64,000 bases of DNA from Cyclaneusma minus (lineage: Eukaryota > Ascomycota > Leotiomycetes > Marthamycetales > Marthamycetaceae): contig JAKZHN010000042.1 of assembly GCA_037179335.1 (NCBI GenBank), forward strand, positions 248,001-312,000. Direction: 5' to 3'. Made by a program: the position numbers and the translations under genes. Positions 10,431 through 23,018 of the stretch are shown one piece after another. The notes below the pieces were generated by a model. The model was not told the origin of the DNA and ran no database searches. It worked only from the letters and a program-made list of their open reading frames with translations. Positions within the stretch are counted from its first letter, which is position 1. Every line of letters begins with the position of its first letter.

Positions 10431-11889
10431 CTTGAAGTGTTTGTTGGTGAGGTCCGTAGTTTTGGGGTTTTGGTCTCTTAAAGAGTGATGGACTTTTGAC
10501 GAGAAAGACAGGCTGAAGCGAAGGTGTTGGATGGGATGAGATGGCAGAAGAGGGGAAGCAGAGTGATGATAAATGGATTTCGAAACAGGCTCACCTTAGC
10601 CGGAAGTCAAAGGCGCGGGATGGCTCTGTTCTACGTTTGATGAGAGAGTCGTTAGTCGGCAAGACCGGTATGGGAACTATGAGCTTACCGTAACTGACTC
10701 CCGTAGGAAGCTATGAGATAATAGGGAGCAGCGTCCACCTGTGTGCTGCGTGCTAGTCAAGTCCACCTTACCCTGAATGGCAATTTGCTCGTCTTTTGGC
10801 CTCTCGGGGGCCAGTGCAACAGCGACTACCACGCCCCTATTCCCGAAGAAAATGGTCCACCCGTCATCGCCGGAGGCCCGCGACAGTTCTTGTGGTGCGA
10901 CCGTTTTCCGGGCCCGTGGTAAGTGTGAACATCATCGGAGCCAATTGCTGGGTGGCCAGCGTGCACGGGAAGCCACTACCCGGGAATAGCATGCTGGTCT
11001 AGCACGTCCAGATGCACTTTCGGGGTGGAATTCCAGTTGAAATAAGATTAAGCGCACTCCAGCAGATCCCAGCTAGCCAGCTAGCGGCAGATCGAAGTCG
11101 CACTCCATGTCAAGCTTTTTAGCTCGACGGCATCTCCACGGACCTGGGGAGTTTAGTCGATTTCCCCGCCGGGGACCCGAGAGCATTGCAGCTGCCGGGC
11201 AAAGACCAATGCAGAGCCGTCGTCCAAGTTCCAAGTTCACGATTTGATGTCTCCGCTTGGCTTTCGACTTCGAGAAGGAATAGCCCTGTCATTCGCCCGA
11301 TTTGAACCTCCTGAACTTCGTCACTGTGATTGTGCCGCTATGTCGATAGGGGGCGTCTGGAAACCTTTTTTCGACCAACCGGCCCGCCCGGCACGCCAAA
11401 CTTGGCCACTTCTCACGCGATGGCAAGACCGAGCACATCACAATTCACAAACCGTTTTCTAATTTCCTCTGGTGCCATCCCTCTACGCCAAAGTCCACAT
11501 TTCTCCCTACTTTCGTCGTCGCCTTTCGACGTGTCTCCTGAACGGCGGTCAGAATATAGTGCCAACAATCGAAACGTTTGTCTCCGGGATGTTTTTGCGA
11601 CTTCCGCACTGCCGTTATTTCACTGAAGCCGAATGTGATGCTAAGTAGAGGACGAAAACGTCCTGCAATGCCAGTCTAGATATTACCTATCCAGGCATCT
11701 GAAACGCCATTTCCACCTTGGACTCGCCCATTTTCGAAGTATCAATATTGCCCCTTTGAAGAACGAAAAGAACCTCCGTAACACCGTCTCAGACATATTC
11801 TCATGCCGGAGTCATATGGCAGCAGTTCCGCAACCCGACTCCCAGCATAGATCCCCGCCTGATCCATCGAGGTACGAGACCAGAGAAAC
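10431..11889. other. Intergenic, no gene recognised
   Basis: About 1.46 kb upstream of the Rds1-like gene and downstream of the DUF4211 gene. The open frames are short, out of phase with each other and without domains. The part near 10440-10700 should hold the Rds1-like promoter. I see no repeat or element. Confidence 0.5.
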
Positions 11890-14405
11890 CTATCGACCCC
11901 ATCCCCTACCATCAGTCTTCGCCTCTCTCGCCGCCTCCAAGCTTCTCTTGAAATCACCCCAAAGATCTTTGATGGTCCCCTCCTTCTCCCAGTCATCAAC
12001 CACTTTGTTGGCATCCTTCTCACGATCTCGTCGTTTCATTTTCTCCCTGGCGACAATGTGCTCCGCGTCCAGAAGTCCGTCTTGTTCCAGCCTGTCAATG
12101 ACCCATTCATTGAGATGATACTTCCAATGCAGAAGGGTATGACCCATCTCAGCATTGCCCTTACAAGTCCGGCCCAGATACCATGTCTTGATATTTGGCG
12201 GCAGCGCGGCACCATTGCGGTCGATAGATGCGGCAGAATCGGACTCCTCTCCATCGTGGTCGCCGTTCTCTGAGCCACTGTCGGCCTTCTCTATTTCCTC
12301 CAAAGTCTCCTCGTAGTAAGCCTTGCCGTCAAAAGTGACTGAAAACTTGACAGGATGTTTGGAGCGTCCACAAGCATCACAGTTCATGCCTTGGAGAATG
12401 TCGTTACTGAAGTCGAAGCACTGCATTAACGGACGCGCTTTCAAAGCCTTCACAAATTCCGGTCGCCACACAGCCGATATGAACTTGCTTCCTGCATATC
12501 CAGTGACCTCATCCTTCAAACTTCTGAAAGCACGCTCATAGACCTCATCGTCACGGGCAAATGCAGGATTGATCTTGTTGTGCACCATCCATTCGACAAC
12601 ATCCTTGAAATGATCTTTCAGTGGTTTGCGGGCCGCGTGCGTGAACTCGATGGGGATAGCCGCCAATGGGTTCTCGGCCTCTCCATCTTCACCATCGGTG
12701 ACGAAATCGGATTCGTACTCGTCTTCCGCCTGAGCTGAGGATTGGCGTGTGCGCTTGGCTTTCTTCTTGGGAATCTCCTCCACCTCCTCTTCCTCATCGG
12801 GAAAGTCGGATAAGGCTTGGAGCTCGTCGTCAGTGTCGTATAGGCCTCGTCCAGGCTCCTCTTCGGATTCTGAGGCAGTGAGATCATCAATACTCGTAAG
12901 CTTCTCGCCAGCCTTCTTGCGACGAATAAATTCCAATTGCTTTTGCTTGGTTGTGCGGCGAGGCTTCTTCTCCCGAACGTCGGTAGCTTTGCCCTTGCCT
13001 TTGATATCGACCCTCTGTCGCTTTGCGGGCGAGGGCGCGTAGAGAACAGCGTCACTGTCTGGAGACTCTGCAGCTCTTTTCCTGGGGGAGAGAATTATGA
13101 CATCGCTGTCGCTGTCATTGCCTTGCTGATTACTGCGGTTGTCCTGCTGGTCACTTTCATCATCACTGACCACCACAGGTTTTTGACTGCGACGGGAAGA
13201 GCTGGGTAGTACATCCTCATCACTGTCATCGTCACTTACTACGATAGGTCTTCGAGGGCGACGAGAAGAGCTGGGTATGTTGGATGGGATGACGTCGTCA
13301 GAGTCTTCATCACTGTCGTCAGGTGCCTTCTTCGTGGATGACCGTGTGATCCTGGCCTGGCCAGAAGACTGGGTTTGTCGGGGAGTTGGTAACTTATACG
13401 ATACTTTTTTGGTGGGAATCGCCTCATCGTCGGTTGCGAACGCGTCAGAGGAACTGTGAGATGTCAGGTTTGAAATGGAAGCGCAGTGGCTCAGATGGAT
13501 GGACGCGGTCAGGGAAACTGGGTACAGTGAAATACCGAAGCCGAGTAGTTCGAATATTTCCAAAGATGTTCTGAGAAACGCTAAAGAACGGAAGGAAAAG
13601 CTAATAATGGCAAGCTGCCAGAAAGTACATCAGACTGACTTCGGTGATTCGGATTGTCCCAAGTACGAAGGATTGGCCAGGCAAATCAATATATGAGGAG
13701 GGCTGTTGTCACAAGAAAGCCTCGTATAGTAATGGGGACAGATGTAAAAACGAGAGGAAAGCCTCGGAACCGCGGAGCACGGACGAAATGCACTCACTTG
13801 TCAGATATTTCCACCGCCTGCTTGCGCTTTTTAGAAGATGAACTTCCCTGTCCGCTAGTCTTCTTCTGGGATTTTATTGGTGTCTTGGGACCCAAGTTAC
13901 CGCCCATGAAGAATTGTTTTGTAGGCTTTCTTCTCCTCGAACGGGGAGCAGGTGAGGATGAGGATGAATCCGATGACGAGTCGTCGCGAGCATCATCAAA
14001 TTTAAGCTTCTTGCTGCTTTGTTCTTGTTCTACATTGACAAACGTGGTCAGTAAGGTGGATGGACGTAAATCACTTTCATGCAGAAGAGTCCATGTACCG
14101 TCGCCAGAAGAGTCTACCGCCACGATCTCTTCCATGAGCTTGCTCCCCGCATTGTGCGACGGACTGCCGGCCAGGTCAAAGGCCTTCTTCCCCTTCTTAC
14201 TTCCAGAAAACAGAACTCTTGCCGGCGACAATCCAGCTGAGCTCGGGCCTTTGCTCTGTTCAGCGACTCTACCTTCACCTGGTGGGGACGATGGGGGAAC
14301 GCTGGAGAGCGGAGAAGAAGAGGGGACGGGCTCGAATTGTAGCTTTGTTTGCTTCTTTCGGCGATTGGAGTACCTCTGCAGGTTGGAGGAGGAGGGTGGC
14401 GCCAT
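11890..14405 (-). CDS. DUF4211 nuclear protein
   Basis: Exons 14405-13798 and 13453-11890 join in frame (GTGAGT donor, CAG acceptor) to 723 residues. The N-terminal two thirds is low-complexity and highly charged. It has Ser/Asp/Glu runs (SDDDSDEDV, SDSSSSSP) and many basic clusters such as KKKAKRTR and PSPAKRQR that look like nuclear localisation signals. From about residue 470 a conserved globular part contains FKDVVEWMVHNKINPAF, GYAGSKFISAVWRPEFV and CDACGRSKHPVKFSV, the DUF4211 domain found in fungal proteins. A Cys pair (CDACG) and a later Cys (RTCKGN) may bind zinc. It ends in a coiled, charged tail. Function is unknown; a chromatin or transcription role is inferred from composition only. 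Confidence 0.85.
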
Positions 14406-15132
14406 GATGGCGGTGAGAAGAAGGGTGAAGGTGGTGAAGAGTAGACGTGGTAAAAGATGGGCAGCGAGGTGGCGGACCTCCGGATGTAGCTGCGAGAGGC
14501 GCCAAGAGTCGGGAGCGGCAGGCGAAATTGAATCGAGAAGATAATTTAAGCGATATAAGGTAGCTGGATGAGTGAGCGGAAGTGAAGGCGATGCTGTGCT
14601 TGATGATGAAGAGAAACGAGGCTGAATTGTGAAGCAGCCTCGTAGAAAGTCAATTCGCGTCAGCGCGCGGAGACCAAGTTTTAGGCTCGACGCGATCTCA
14701 CGTGATGTACCATATCTCAGAAACGAAACGAGAGAAGTTCTGTGGCCTAACCGACCTGTGTAGACTATACTAATTGATTATATATTTGTCGAATAATCTC
14801 GAGTCGAATATATATTTTAGTGCTATTCGGAATATTATAAAACCCAGAAACAGTGCATTTTTGATTCAAACATAGTTGGTTCTTAGCGCCTGTGTCCCGC
14901 CCCCATGGTACATAGCTCAGCTGCGGGCCCGTGCTTTAAACGCATCAATGCACATGCAGCAGCCTCACACCTTGACGCCATCTTCACATCTTGATACGTG
15001 GAAGCTCCTCTTTATCCCCCACCTTCGACCTGTCCCGACTGAACTTCACCTTCATTCCCAGGACTCTGTCACTAAATCGATGGACCTTTGAGCCGATCCA
15101 TCTTCTCCAGAACACCCGTTTGTTCGTTCAAC
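14406..15132. other. Divergent promoter region with an AT-rich palindrome
   Basis: The stretch lies between two divergent genes (DUF4211 on minus, E2 enzyme on plus). Near 14778-14818 an AT-rich imperfect inverted repeat has arms resembling ATATATTTGTCGA and TCGAATATATAT around CTCGAG. No other element is evident. Confidence 0.5.
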
Positions 15133-16395
15133 ATGGCTCCGGCTTTCAACTCCAAGTCGCCTACTATTCGGCGTATTAGTATGTTTTGCTCTTGCACACG
15201 TTTGATATATCCCCTCGTGCATAGAGTATTCAACGGCTAACAAATGCCTGAATAGTGCGTGAGGCAGCCGAATTAAAGAATGCACCTTCGGAAGACTACG
15301 TGGCTACGCCATTAGATGACAACTTATTCGAGTGGCAGTAAGCTCCCCAGTCCATCTTGCTTCCTTTCTCTATCCCCTCGATACTTGGCTCCTCTAAGCA
15401 CGTTCAAGCACATGCTGATCTACCACCCTATCAGCTTCACAATCAGCGGCCCTCCCGGCCCACCACCACCACCCCTCCCCGCCGGCCTCTCCCCATCCGA
15501 CATCTCCCCCGACTCCCCCCACTTCGCCACCCTCCGCGGCACTGGCCCCTACAGCGCCGGCATCTATCACGGCCGCATCGTACTCCCTCCCACCTACCCT
15601 CTCCGCCCGCCCTCCTTCCGCTTCCTCACTCCCTCCGGCCGCTTCGAGCCCAACCGCGAAATCTGCCTCTCCATCTCCGGGCACCACGAAGAGACCTGGC
15701 AGCCAGCATGGGGCATCCGGACCGCGCTCGTCGCCCTACGCGCATTTATGGAAACTGATGCCAAAGGACAGCTTGGCGGTATGGAGTGTAGCGAGAAGCA
15801 GCGAAGAGACTTGGCGCTGAAGAGCCGCAGTTGGAAGTGTGCTGCTTGTGGGATGGATAATGAAGCGATTTTGAAAGAGGCGGAGAAGGCGTGTAAGGAG
15901 AAGGAGAAGGAGGCCACGGAGAATGGCGAATCCAGCACGGTGAAGAAAGTGGAAGAGGTGCCGGCGGAGCTGAGGCTGGGCTTTAGGGACGAGATGGAGA
16001 AAGGGAAGATAGGGGAAGCGAGCAAAGGCGTTGTTGAGGACGTGGAGAGTGCAGAGCTTGCAGAGGGGTTTGTGCAGACCGCTCCGACGCCTCCTCGAGA
16101 TGAAAACACGGAGCCAGCGGCACCAGCAGCAGGAGGCTCTGGAAGTCAAGCACCAACAGTAACTTCGCTACAACAGCAATCGCCTGGTTATCCAGCCGCG
16201 CAACCGGCACAGACAGTCCCACGGCCCACAGGCACAATACCCGCCCCAACCGCGACACGACTACAAACCCATCACCAGGCGGCTATAGCCCGGAACGTGA
16301 ACTCGCAGGATGGTGTGCCGGTCTGGGTAGATCGCGCTATCTTCGGTGTCTGCGTCGCTTTGCTAGCCATGATGCTGAAGCTCTTGCTTTGGTAA
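15133..16395 (+). CDS. Tail-anchored ubiquitin-conjugating enzyme, UBE2J1-type
   Basis: An E2 ubiquitin-conjugating enzyme that should work at the ER membrane in protein quality control (ERAD). Exons 15133-15178, 15256-15337 and 15435-16395 join in frame to 362 residues; the tiny first exon encodes MAPAFNSKSPTIRRI. The UBC fold runs through about residue 190. It shows the Ubc6/UBE2J hallmark around the catalytic Cys120 (REICLSIS, then HHEETWQPAWGIRTAL). A long Ser/Pro/Gln-rich linker leads to a C-terminal membrane helix (IFGVCVALLAMMLKLLLW), so the protein is tail-anchored. An odd point is a Pro-rich insertion of about 30 residues (GPPPPPLPAGLSPSD onward, residues 51-84) between the FTISGPPG strand and IYHGRIVLPP, where relatives have only a few residues. 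Confidence 0.9.
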
Positions 16396-17209
16396 TCTCG
16401 GCTTGTACGAGAGACCCTTACGATCGGTTGGAAGCGAGGTACATGAGAGGCTATTCATTGAAACACGGATACCTCGCATCAGCAGGCTCAAGCACTCGCT
16501 TGATGATTGCTAGCACTGGGCAGTGCCGGTTGGGCACCAAAGCAAACGAACCCTCATTCTTTTGCGAAGCGTTTCGTCTTATTAGCGTTTTTCATTTGGG
16601 GAACAGGCATCGGCGTTTACATACACATTCCTTCGCAGCCAGCTCACGGTCGAGCTGGCGGCTACTGACATAGGAGGATCTGGGGCGTACGGAACTGGGA
16701 CGAACGGGACTGGGACGAGCAGGTGAGGCGTTTTTATTGCTTTGGCGATTAGCAGTCCACAGGCGGGTGGAGCTTCATGCATAGCGAATACGAATCATGT
16801 TCTTGTGACTTGTGGAAGGTTACAATTGTCTTTTTCAATTCGGCAATCTGCCTACGCGGCTATGGCCTGCAACCCAGCCATGATCCCCCCCTTTCCATGC
16901 CAGCCCAGGCAGGCAATGCAAAACACCCGCTCTGCTTTCAGGACGAATTAAGCCCACATGCAAATGCTATGACAGCAAGTCAAGCCAGTATGAGAGGAAA
17001 GCCCCTTTCCCGAAAAACGCCGTCGCTATGTCGAAAACGAAGAACGACCAATGTCAAAAAGAGCCCTTTGGTATGCAGGTTCCGAGGCCGTAACTCGCAG
17101 AAAATCAGTGACCCTTGCTTAGGAAGCTCCTAGTCCCTTTTGCAAAGAGAAACTTTTTTGGCCGATCGCTAGCTCTTACTCATCCCCCACGCTACATGAA
17201 ATAAGCGCC
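16396..17209. other. Convergent intergenic region
   Basis: The space between the 3' ends of the E2 gene (plus) and the rhomboid gene (minus). Open frames are short and without domains. It is presumably 3' UTRs and terminators; I see no specific element. Confidence 0.5.
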
Positions 17210-19031
17210 TCAAAACATGATGTGCGCCATTCCCACCTCGCTCCAGTTCTCGAATACACTCCTCTTGCTTGTCGTATTGGATAACTGCAAGTTGCCACTG
17301 CTGCACCAATTGTTGATCGGCTAAAGGAGTCACAAGTCAGCATATGTTCCCAGGATTTCACACTACGGACTCCCCCGTGTCGTCCTTCCGTCCAGTCGGA
17401 CATTGGAGCAGAAAAAAACGGGCCAAGACTCACCAGACAACTCAGATACTTGCACCAACTGCAAGTCTTCCGATAGATGTAGAAATTATTCAACAGCAGA
17501 ATAAACACAATCAACACGGCAACCAGCGCACCGGCTCGAATCAACCACCACGCCCACCAAGCGCCCTTCCGGCCTTTGAAGAAGCCAACTGGATTTCTCA
17601 AAAAGCCTGTCAGACCGGCGTCTGGTCTGTCGGCGTCGCTCGCTGGGATCTTGCCTACGGGCGTGTATGGTGGATCATCGCTGCGCACTCGTTCGCGCAG
17701 GAGAGCTGGCGAGTGCAGGATGCAGATTCCTAGCACAATGCCCATCAAGAAACCGCCAATATGCGAGAAATTGTCTAAGCCAGGGAGCAAGCCCAGCACA
17801 AAGGAGATGACAACGTCGACGGCGATATAAGCAAAGTCTCGCCAAGGGTTTTTGCGCTGGTGCCACGTGTAGAGGAGATCGAGTAGGTTGATGGCGATGA
17901 TGCCGAAGAGACAGCCAGAACAGCCGGTAGAGGCAATTCCCGTAGCGGCGAAATTTCCGCCCAAAACGAAGCCGAAGATCCCTGATGCGACGTAGACGAG
18001 GAAGAAACGCACGGAGCCGATGGCGATTTCCATTTCGCGGCCTAGGGTGCATTGGAGGAGGAGGTTGAAACCAATGTGTATGAAGCCAGCGTGTAGGAAC
18101 ATGGGGAGTATGAAGCGGTACCATTGGTTTGGCTCGGGCGTGTCGTTGATGGATCCGCCGGGGGTGGGGTTGGGGACGCCGCTGAAGCCGCAGAGTTCGG
18201 AGAGGGTGCATTGGTTTGATGGGTCGGTGGCGGAAGAGCTGGTTGTGTTGGGACAGGGCCAGGCTATTGAGGTCGTCGAGTCTTGGATTCCTTCGACGTT
18301 GTGCATGCAGGGGACGAAACGGGCGCCCATGTTGATCATGACATAGCTGGATGGGCCAATCATGGGATTGAAGGATGGGTGAATCTCGATTGGAGAGCCG
18401 GTGAGTTGAGCTGCCGATGTTGTTAGCAAGTCTGGAGGACGAATGGCCGTAACTTGGGACAGGAGAGAATCCTACCATTCTTCGCAATCTCGGCGATGAA
18501 GACGCAACATTGAATGAGCGTCATAGCATAAACCACCCACGCATGTCTCCCCTTCTTCGAATTCTGCAAGAAGCCAAAGCCCTGTCTCCTCGCTTCGCTC
18601 TGTCTTCGATTTCTCAATGGAATGCCAGCTTCTCCAGCGTCGTAGACATGATCCGTCTCATCCGGTTCAGGCAAAGGTTTCTGGGGCCGTAAGGGAGCTT
18701 CGCTACGGAACGAGAGGCTCGACTCTTGAGGTCGCCCTCCTCCGCCTTGTCCATAGTACGTAGAGTCCTGGCTGAAACTGCTTTGGCTGTTGTCGTATCC
18801 AGGTCTGCCAGGCATCGGGTAGACGTGGTCATCGAAGGGGGCTTCGAAAGGAGACGTTGCGCTTCCTGCCGGGGGCGGCGATGGTCGACCTTCGGAGTTA
18901 TATGATGGCGGCACACTGGAGATAGGCTGTTGGGAATGCGGGTGTGTATAGTTTGGAGTAGATTCGTAGGTCTGGTGGCTGTAGTAAGGGTCATTACGGG
19001 AGGACTGGTTGTAGTAGTCGTTGTTCGCCAT
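17210..19031 (-). CDS. Rhomboid intramembrane serine protease
   Basis: A rhomboid-family protease that cuts substrates within the membrane. Exons 19031-18476, 18410-17434 and 17320-17210 join in frame to 547 residues. The first 160 residues are a cytosolic, Tyr/Ser/Pro-rich low-complexity domain. It is followed by a first helix (AWVVYAMTLIQCCVFIAEI) and a long Cys-bearing loop. The core shows the family order: HAGFIHIGFNLLLQ, then the nucleophile loop GCSGCLFG (Ser350) and the partner His402 in FSHIGGFLMG. So the catalytic dyad is present. A further helix and a Cys-rich end (CSWCKYLSCL, then NWCSSG) close the protein. The last short exon was placed because it continues the sequence after a GTGAGT donor. 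The target is unknown. Confidence 0.9.
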
Positions 19032-20388
19032 TTTGGTGGCGATTGAGGGAGATTGAATGGGAGATTAGGGTTCAGGCGAGTCGGCCTTTTCCAATCAATC
19101 CATTCGATAGATTATCGTCGCGGGTTGAGGTTGTGAACGTGCGGAGCGGAGGCTAGGAACAGGTGCTTGTGGTTCGAGTGGGTTGAAACGCGCCAAGTCA
19201 GGGAAGGGCAAGACACCGGGAAGATGCTATCAAGGCACCAGCTGTCCGGATTGTTTGGCGGGCAGCGCGGGCGTAGAATGTGCTGGAAGCGGGCTTGATA
19301 TCGACTCGGAATTCTACTGACGGAGCAAAATTCACAATTCACGGGGATGGCGAGTCTTTCGCGACTGCGACTCGATGCAGGCTGGGGTGAGTTGTCGATG
19401 CAAGATTCTCGAGTATGTGACGCGTATCTGGGGCGGCTGTTCCAGGTTTGGAACACACCAAGAAGCTTCAACTCATGTGTCAGGGGGCGCTAAAGCCTAA
19501 AGGGGCGCGACCCGATGCCCAGAGAATTCCCCGCGCGGAAACCTACAATAATTAAGCTTTTTTGACAGGAATTAACATGAAAACTGCTTGAGCCTCAGGG
19601 CTGTGTTTGACTGCTTGTCACTTGAGCTCTCCGCCTACATGTACTCTGCAACCAATTCGGATGTTTCTTCATTCAATGGACACAGCCAACGTCCGCGCCA
19701 CGTTGAACAACGTGTACACCGCAACCCTCCAGTCCCAACAGATGCTGGTGCGTATGTCGAATTGAAGGAAATCAATAATTATTTCCTGAAATAATCGGAA
19801 ATCGAGCTCGCACCCCCACCCCCACCCCCAGGATCAATGGAAAGCTGCAACATACATAGACTCATACATGTACTAGTTGAGCTGACATGGGGGAGGGGCC
19901 CCCACAACCCTGTGCACAGCCCAACTGCTTTGCGTGTGCCCAGCTTGGCGTCCACCAAAATAGCTCCATCCAGACACGAAGAACCCGATGAGCCTTGCTC
20001 CTGTGTCCAATTTACGAAACTTTCAACTTTTACTTGGCAAAACATCTTGCATATTAATATCAATTCCTGAGTGACCATCCTGAATATCTACTTGAGCTGA
20101 TTCCTATTACTTGCTGAGTGTGCTAAGGAACTTGTAAAGACGTACAGTACAATCGTGAATCGTCAAACTATCGCCGTGGCTCTGTCATTCTAAAATCCGA
20201 CTCAAAATCGAGCTCCGCCTCGTATCCGAGAGGTATAAAGAGGTGCATATGCGAGATCAAATCCTCGCACCTGGTTTTTCACCTTGCTCGAGAACTAGCA
20301 TCTGCGATTGTTAACAACATGCTCTCCCCAAACACGGGTTCAGGGAATCTGCAACAAATGAGAGACGGAAAACACTACCTTATACTCA
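19032..20388. other. Intergenic with a C-rich repeat
   Basis: The region upstream of the rhomboid gene and downstream of the small ORF on minus. A CACCCC-type tract of three CCCCCA units lies at 19811-19830. Other open frames look random. No gene is recognised. Confidence 0.5.
19811..19830. repeat. C-rich tandem tract
   Basis: Three near-perfect ACCCCC units in a row within intergenic DNA. Confidence 0.8.
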
Positions 20389-20639
20389 TCAGGCCAGCAA
20401 CGATACCGAAGTTGCCGCACTTCTCGCTTCCTTCAAGACATTCGCAACCAACGGCTGATCACGTGGACCAACTACTAGCCAAACCAGTCTACGCAGAGTC
20501 CGCGAAATCAGGTGTGGTAGGTAGACGACGACCGCAAACGCAAACAGGCTCAGGAAGATGAGCATGAAAGTGTTCAGGACTAGCTTCTCGCTGGGCGTTA
20601 AGACGTAGAGGGCGAAGGTGACTTCGTATTGGTAGTATA
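20389..20639 (-). CDS. Serine palmitoyltransferase small-subunit-like protein (5' end unresolved)
   Basis: A short minus-strand frame without its own ATG reads YYQYEVTFALYVLTPSEK, then a strong hydrophobic helix (FMLIFLSLFAFAVVVYLPH). It ends with a basic stretch and a C-terminal segment of about 40 residues. The YQYEVTFALYxLTPxEK pattern followed by one helix is the signature of the small activating subunit of serine palmitoyltransferase (ssSPT-type), an ER-membrane partner of Lcb1/Lcb2 in sphingolipid synthesis. A possible acceptor (GATTAG) lies just upstream at 20640, so an earlier exon is likely. Candidate ATGs upstream (for example MSLTTLKSHFLHSQHAIV near 20765) are in another frame, and I could not find a convincing donor. 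It would be missed by length cut-offs. Confidence 0.6.
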
Positions 20640-23018
20640 CTAATCGGCATTTGTTGGAAAGGGTGTCGAGGAGAGAGCCGGATTTCGAGCGTAGTGAGGA
20701 GACGTGGACTTGACAATGGCGTGCTGGGAGTGGAGGAAGTGGGACTTGAGCGTAGTGAGAGACATGGGGGTGTTATTGACATGTTGGAGTCGGAGGAAGG
20801 TGAGACAGGAGGAGAGTTTGAGTTTTTCAAGTCGATTGTCAAGTCGACAAGGGCTGTGGGAGGGAGAATTTTCGTTTTAGAGTCGAAAGGGCGGCTTGGT
20901 GCTCGGAATGGCTGTTGGTAGATGGATGGTCGGCGCTCCGGGATGGTGAAGCTTCATAAACTAGTAGTTGGTAAGGCGATAGGACCCAGGAAGCTATCCC
21001 AGATCTGGGCTCAGCTGAGGAAGCTCCGTTGGATATCCGACTTCGAGGGATGAACAGCAAAGTGAGGTTATTACACGATCGTTGCTTTTGCTCCGAATTG
21101 CTGTGAAATGGGCAAGTAGAGGAATGGAAGAAGAATGGATAGAACAACAGCTTGACGTTTAAGAAGTATCACTGCTTGCCAGTTCAAGTATATAGACTGT
21201 ACCAGAGGAAGGAAACATGATAGCTATATATCGATAACGGCTTGAGCTCGGAGACTCTGATGACGCGAGGGAAATGGACATACAAAAGATTTGTTTACCT
21301 GAGTTATCCTTCATGGAAAGCAAAGCCGCATGGCGGGTCATTTCCGAGATGTTCTTTCGGCTTCGCGCAGACATATGATTCAGGTGGGCGCAGGTCCAAA
21401 ATGGGGCTCTGAAAGAGCTTCGTGGTGTTATTGGCTGTAAGGAGATGGCTCCTAACTTGAAATGTGCAAGACTCATCACATGTTCGCCGATGAGGCTCAA
21501 GAGAATCATCGGAAAAATCGGCTTCTCGAGAGTCGAGATCGCCTCACTTTATTGACAGCCCAAGATGTGGTCCTTATCATGCCGGGGAAGGAGATGGTGC
21601 ATTCGAACGGTGTCGTGTGTGAGGAGGCATGCTGTCCGTGGGCATTAGCTGGATCGTGAAAACGGGCGCTACCATTGGTAGTCACGAAGCTGTGTCTAGC
21701 TGAGCTTTAAATATTCCTGACTTGACAGCGGCTCGTCGTCGATGTGGTTCAAAGAGGATTGATGTTCAGCACGCAGAAGCGGATCCGCTTCCGATGATCG
21801 TTACCGGAGTCGTCTCCGGAAAATCCTCTTAGCGTGAATATCACGTGACTTCAATGACATCAAAACTTCTCGCTGCTCACGCTCTGTTCCTGCTGCAACG
21901 AAACGTCGAGGTTCTCATATTCCCTGAGACGGTCCGATTTCACCACGATTTCTCTGAGTCTGCCAGTGCCGACAACGATCATGAGGGCAGAGCTGGTATA
22001 GAGCAGATGTTGGTGGATGATGTGTCAGATGGTGCATGAGATGGTCAACTGTGCCAGAGTACTGTCACTAGGAGCCTTGTGCTTCATGCGATGCATCATG
22101 TGATTGGCTGAGACTCGGGAAAGAGGTGCGATTGTCAGACTGAGTTGCACGTGGTGTGGCCATCAGCTGTGCTAACATCTTGTTATATATAGATATCTTG
22201 GTTGTCGACTACAGCGGGACTAAAAGGGTCGTCATATCACGGCCATGAAATCGTCGATCGACGTGGCAGCGTTTGGAACGTACTTCTTTTTTCAGTTTGT
22301 TATTTGCGGAATTTTATACCTATAGATTTGTATATCTTCTCTTCCTCCATTTTAGTATTATCTGTTGTTCATTGATTCAGGTATCTTCCATGCTTTCGGA
22401 ATTTAAAGGGTTTTATATGCGATAGCGGCAGAAGTCGATAATAGAGTGAGAAAGTGACTCTCCGCCGGATTCCCTCCTAAGTTCCCCGAGATAGGCCAAG
22501 GAGTCGACCCTTCCACGGAGCCTTGGGGCTAACAGAAGTGGCGACAACGACAAGAAAAGCTCTCACGGGGGCCAAATATGGCGCTTGTTGCCCCCGGGCG
22601 GTAAGAGAAAGATGAAGCTCGCTTCCTGTTGGTACAAGACCTTGACAGCATTCTCAAGGCATTACATCTTCAAGACCCTCAAGACCCTTAACACCCTCCT
22701 GCTGCGCAAGACTCCTCTAAAGTAGACAATACCATACTATCGAACCGACCCTCACGTGCTAGCACCAGTGATTCCCTGCGAATCGACAGAGGGTGGTGGT
22801 GGTGGTGGAGCTTACACTTCCCGAGCAGCGCCTCTTCCTCGCCTGATACACATCTTTCCCCCGCGCCTTTCTTTTCAGAATTGCGCTTCGAATCCTCAAG
22901 GTTGGAGCACCATCAGCCACCCACTTTGTGTATCCGAAGCAAGCAAAAGCTTCGCCACACCTTCGATTCAGAATTTCAGACCGTACGCGCCCAGCTTATG
23001 CCATTCTGAACCAACAAC
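20640..23018. other. Intergenic, no gene recognised
   Basis: About 2.4 kb. The left end may hold the unresolved first exon of the small ssSPT-like gene; a short imperfect duplication (GAGCGTAGTGAG) occurs twice near 20690 and 20750. The right end is the promoter and 5' UTR of the F-box gene, with a GGT trinucleotide run at 22792-22808. The remaining open frames show no domains. Confidence 0.4.
22792..22808. repeat. GGT microsatellite
   Basis: Nearly six GGT units in the probable 5' region of the F-box gene. Confidence 0.8.

Noticed and set aside
20489..20842. Minus-strand 117-codon Ser/Pro-rich frame
   Set aside because: It overlaps the ssSPT-like frame, which has a recognisable family signature; this frame is low-complexity.
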